In this document: one piece after another, positions 40,223 through 40,823 of the stretch
Layout of the letters: every line of letters starts with the position of its first letter
Numbering within the stretch: position 1 is the stretch's first letter
Source: Bacteroidia bacterium
GTDB taxonomy: Bacteria; Bacteroidota; Bacteroidia; NS11-12g; UBA9320
DNA: 40,823 nt
Assembly (NCBI GenBank): GCA_017857855.1
Contig: JAFMCI010000015.1
Location: 1-40,823, forward strand
Direction of reading: 5' to 3'
Program-made: the position numbers and the translations under genes
The notes under the pieces: generated by a model
Told to the model about the DNA's origin: nothing
The model's input: the letters and a program-made list of their open reading frames with translations, nothing else
Databases searched by the model: none

Positions 40223-40823
40223 ATGATTAAAAACAATTACTTAACAAAAACCTTGCTGACGCTCTTTACTGTAGCCATTTTCGGTTCTGTAAATGCTCAG
40301 TATTGCTCTTCTGCAGCTGGGTCAACGGCGGATACAAAATGTGACGGAGTTAAATTGGTTGGCAGCTCTGCTACTATTGATAACAACACATCCGCTACAG
40401 GATGTGCTGCCTATTCTGATTTCTCTAGTTCGGTAGCTCCTGCAGATTTATCTCCTGGCGCTGTTTACACAATTGATATTACTGTGGGTACTTGTGGTGG
40501 GACCTATTCTAAAACCGCAAATGGATGGATTGATTTTAATGGAGATGGCGACTGGACCGATGCTGGTGAAATGCTTGGAACGGGAACTAGCTATGTTACC
40601 ACCAGCGGAACAGTAGTTTCGTATAACTTTACGGTGCCTTGTAATGCAAAGTCGGGTAACACGAAAATGAGGGTTATTGTAGTTGAAGGACAAGCAACAA
40701 ATCCTTGTTTGGCTTATACTTGGGGTGAGACCGAGGATTACACGGTTTCTATTCTTTCTCCTTCTGGAGGATTAAGCAGTAACTTCTTTGCTCCTGCTAC
40801 GGCTTACGTAGGAACTCCTGTAA
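40223..40823 (+). CDS. GEVED-domain secreted protein, N-terminal fragment (cut by window edge)
   Basis: The frame opens at the ATG at 40223 and is still open at the window end (200 residues). A signal peptide (IKNNYLTKTLLTLFTVAIFGSVNA, cut before QYCSSA) is followed by a GEVED domain: ITVGTCGG, ANGWIDFNGDGDWTDAGEML, NAKSGNTKMRVIVVEG, and the closing WGETEDYTVSI that names the family. In Bacteroidota this domain is found in large T9SS-exported adhesins and proteases, often with a C-terminal sorting domain, which is outside the window. A second unit seems to begin after residue 185 (GGLSSNFFAPATAYVG). Function unknown. Confidence 0.85.
   Translation, partial: MIKNNYLTKTLLTLFTVAIFGSVNAQYCSSAAGSTADTKCDGVKLVGSSATIDNNTSATGCAAYSDFSSSVAPADLSPGAVYTIDITVGTCGGTYSKTANGWIDFNGDGDWTDAGEMLGTGTSYVTTSGTVVSYNFTVPCNAKSGNTKMRVIVVEGQATNPCLAYTWGETEDYTVSILSPSGGLSSNFFAPATAYVGTPV

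Noticed and set aside
1-40823. CRISPR arrays, insertion sequences, integrases, toxin-antitoxin or phage genes
   Set aside because: None seen. No regularly spaced repeats and no transposase, integrase or phage-like protein among the readable frames.

Overview
The window is a compact, AT-rich stretch of a Bacteroidota chromosome, probably a member of the Flavobacteriales, although the family cannot be fixed from sequence alone. The evidence is a set of TAnnTTTG promoter elements (the Bacteroidota SigA -7 motif), weak or absent Shine-Dalgarno sites, a type IX secretion (T9SS) C-terminal sorting domain, a short SigA without region 1.1, an OmpA protein with thrombospondin type 3 repeats, and the gene order pdxA-DUF177-rpmF-plsX-fabH-accB-accC. 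Most of it is core genome. There are no insertion sequences, integrases, CRISPR arrays or phage genes.

Layout. 1-224: start of a secreted surface protein running off the left edge. 332-3096: a conserved hypothetical gene and comEC. 3154-6158: thymidine kinase, convergent with a UbiA-like membrane protein, a NifU-domain protein, the Mrp Fe-S carrier and a DUF6787-like membrane protein. 6369-8619: an acidic small protein and an OmpA-like porin, separated by two strong hairpin terminators. 8697-13601: radical SAM/SPASM protein, small membrane protein, a DUF2330 plus orphan RnfD pair, 3-methyladenine glycosylase and a small conserved protein. 13647-18345: a four-gene operon (kdsD, manC, SGNH esterase, MBOAT acyltransferase) that looks like a supply-and-acylate unit for a surface glycan. 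18443-22474: recQ, tRNA-Gln, prs, rplY. 22639-25968: an SDR epimerase, a degenerate arginase-fold protein and a MerR/CarH-like regulator. 26092-29635: primary sigma factor, isocitrate dehydrogenase and a flippase-like membrane protein. 29735-35362: pyridoxine, ribosomal L32 and fatty-acid initiation operon. 35489-40823: a T9SS cargo protein, an NfuA-like scaffold, a large UvrD-type helicase-nuclease and the start of a GEVED-domain surface protein cut by the right edge.

Themes. Fe-S biogenesis appears twice (mrp/nifU at 4.6-5.8 kb, nfu at 36 kb), and likely clients (radical SAM protein, Fe-S nuclease) lie in the same window. Envelope biology dominates the rest: surface glycan precursors and O-acylation, OmpA, DUF2330/RnfD and T9SS cargo. 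The most interesting candidates are: (i) the CarH-like regulator with an imperfect palindrome exactly filling the spacer of its own promoter and an altered cobalamin-binding signature; (ii) the DUF2330 plus orphan RnfD pair, which lacks the usual flavin-attachment motif and has a terminator-like hairpin inside the start of the rnfD-like gene; (iii) the kdsD-manC-SGNH-MBOAT operon; and (iv) the arginase-fold protein that has lost its metal ligands. I found no clear-cut new defence or mobile system.
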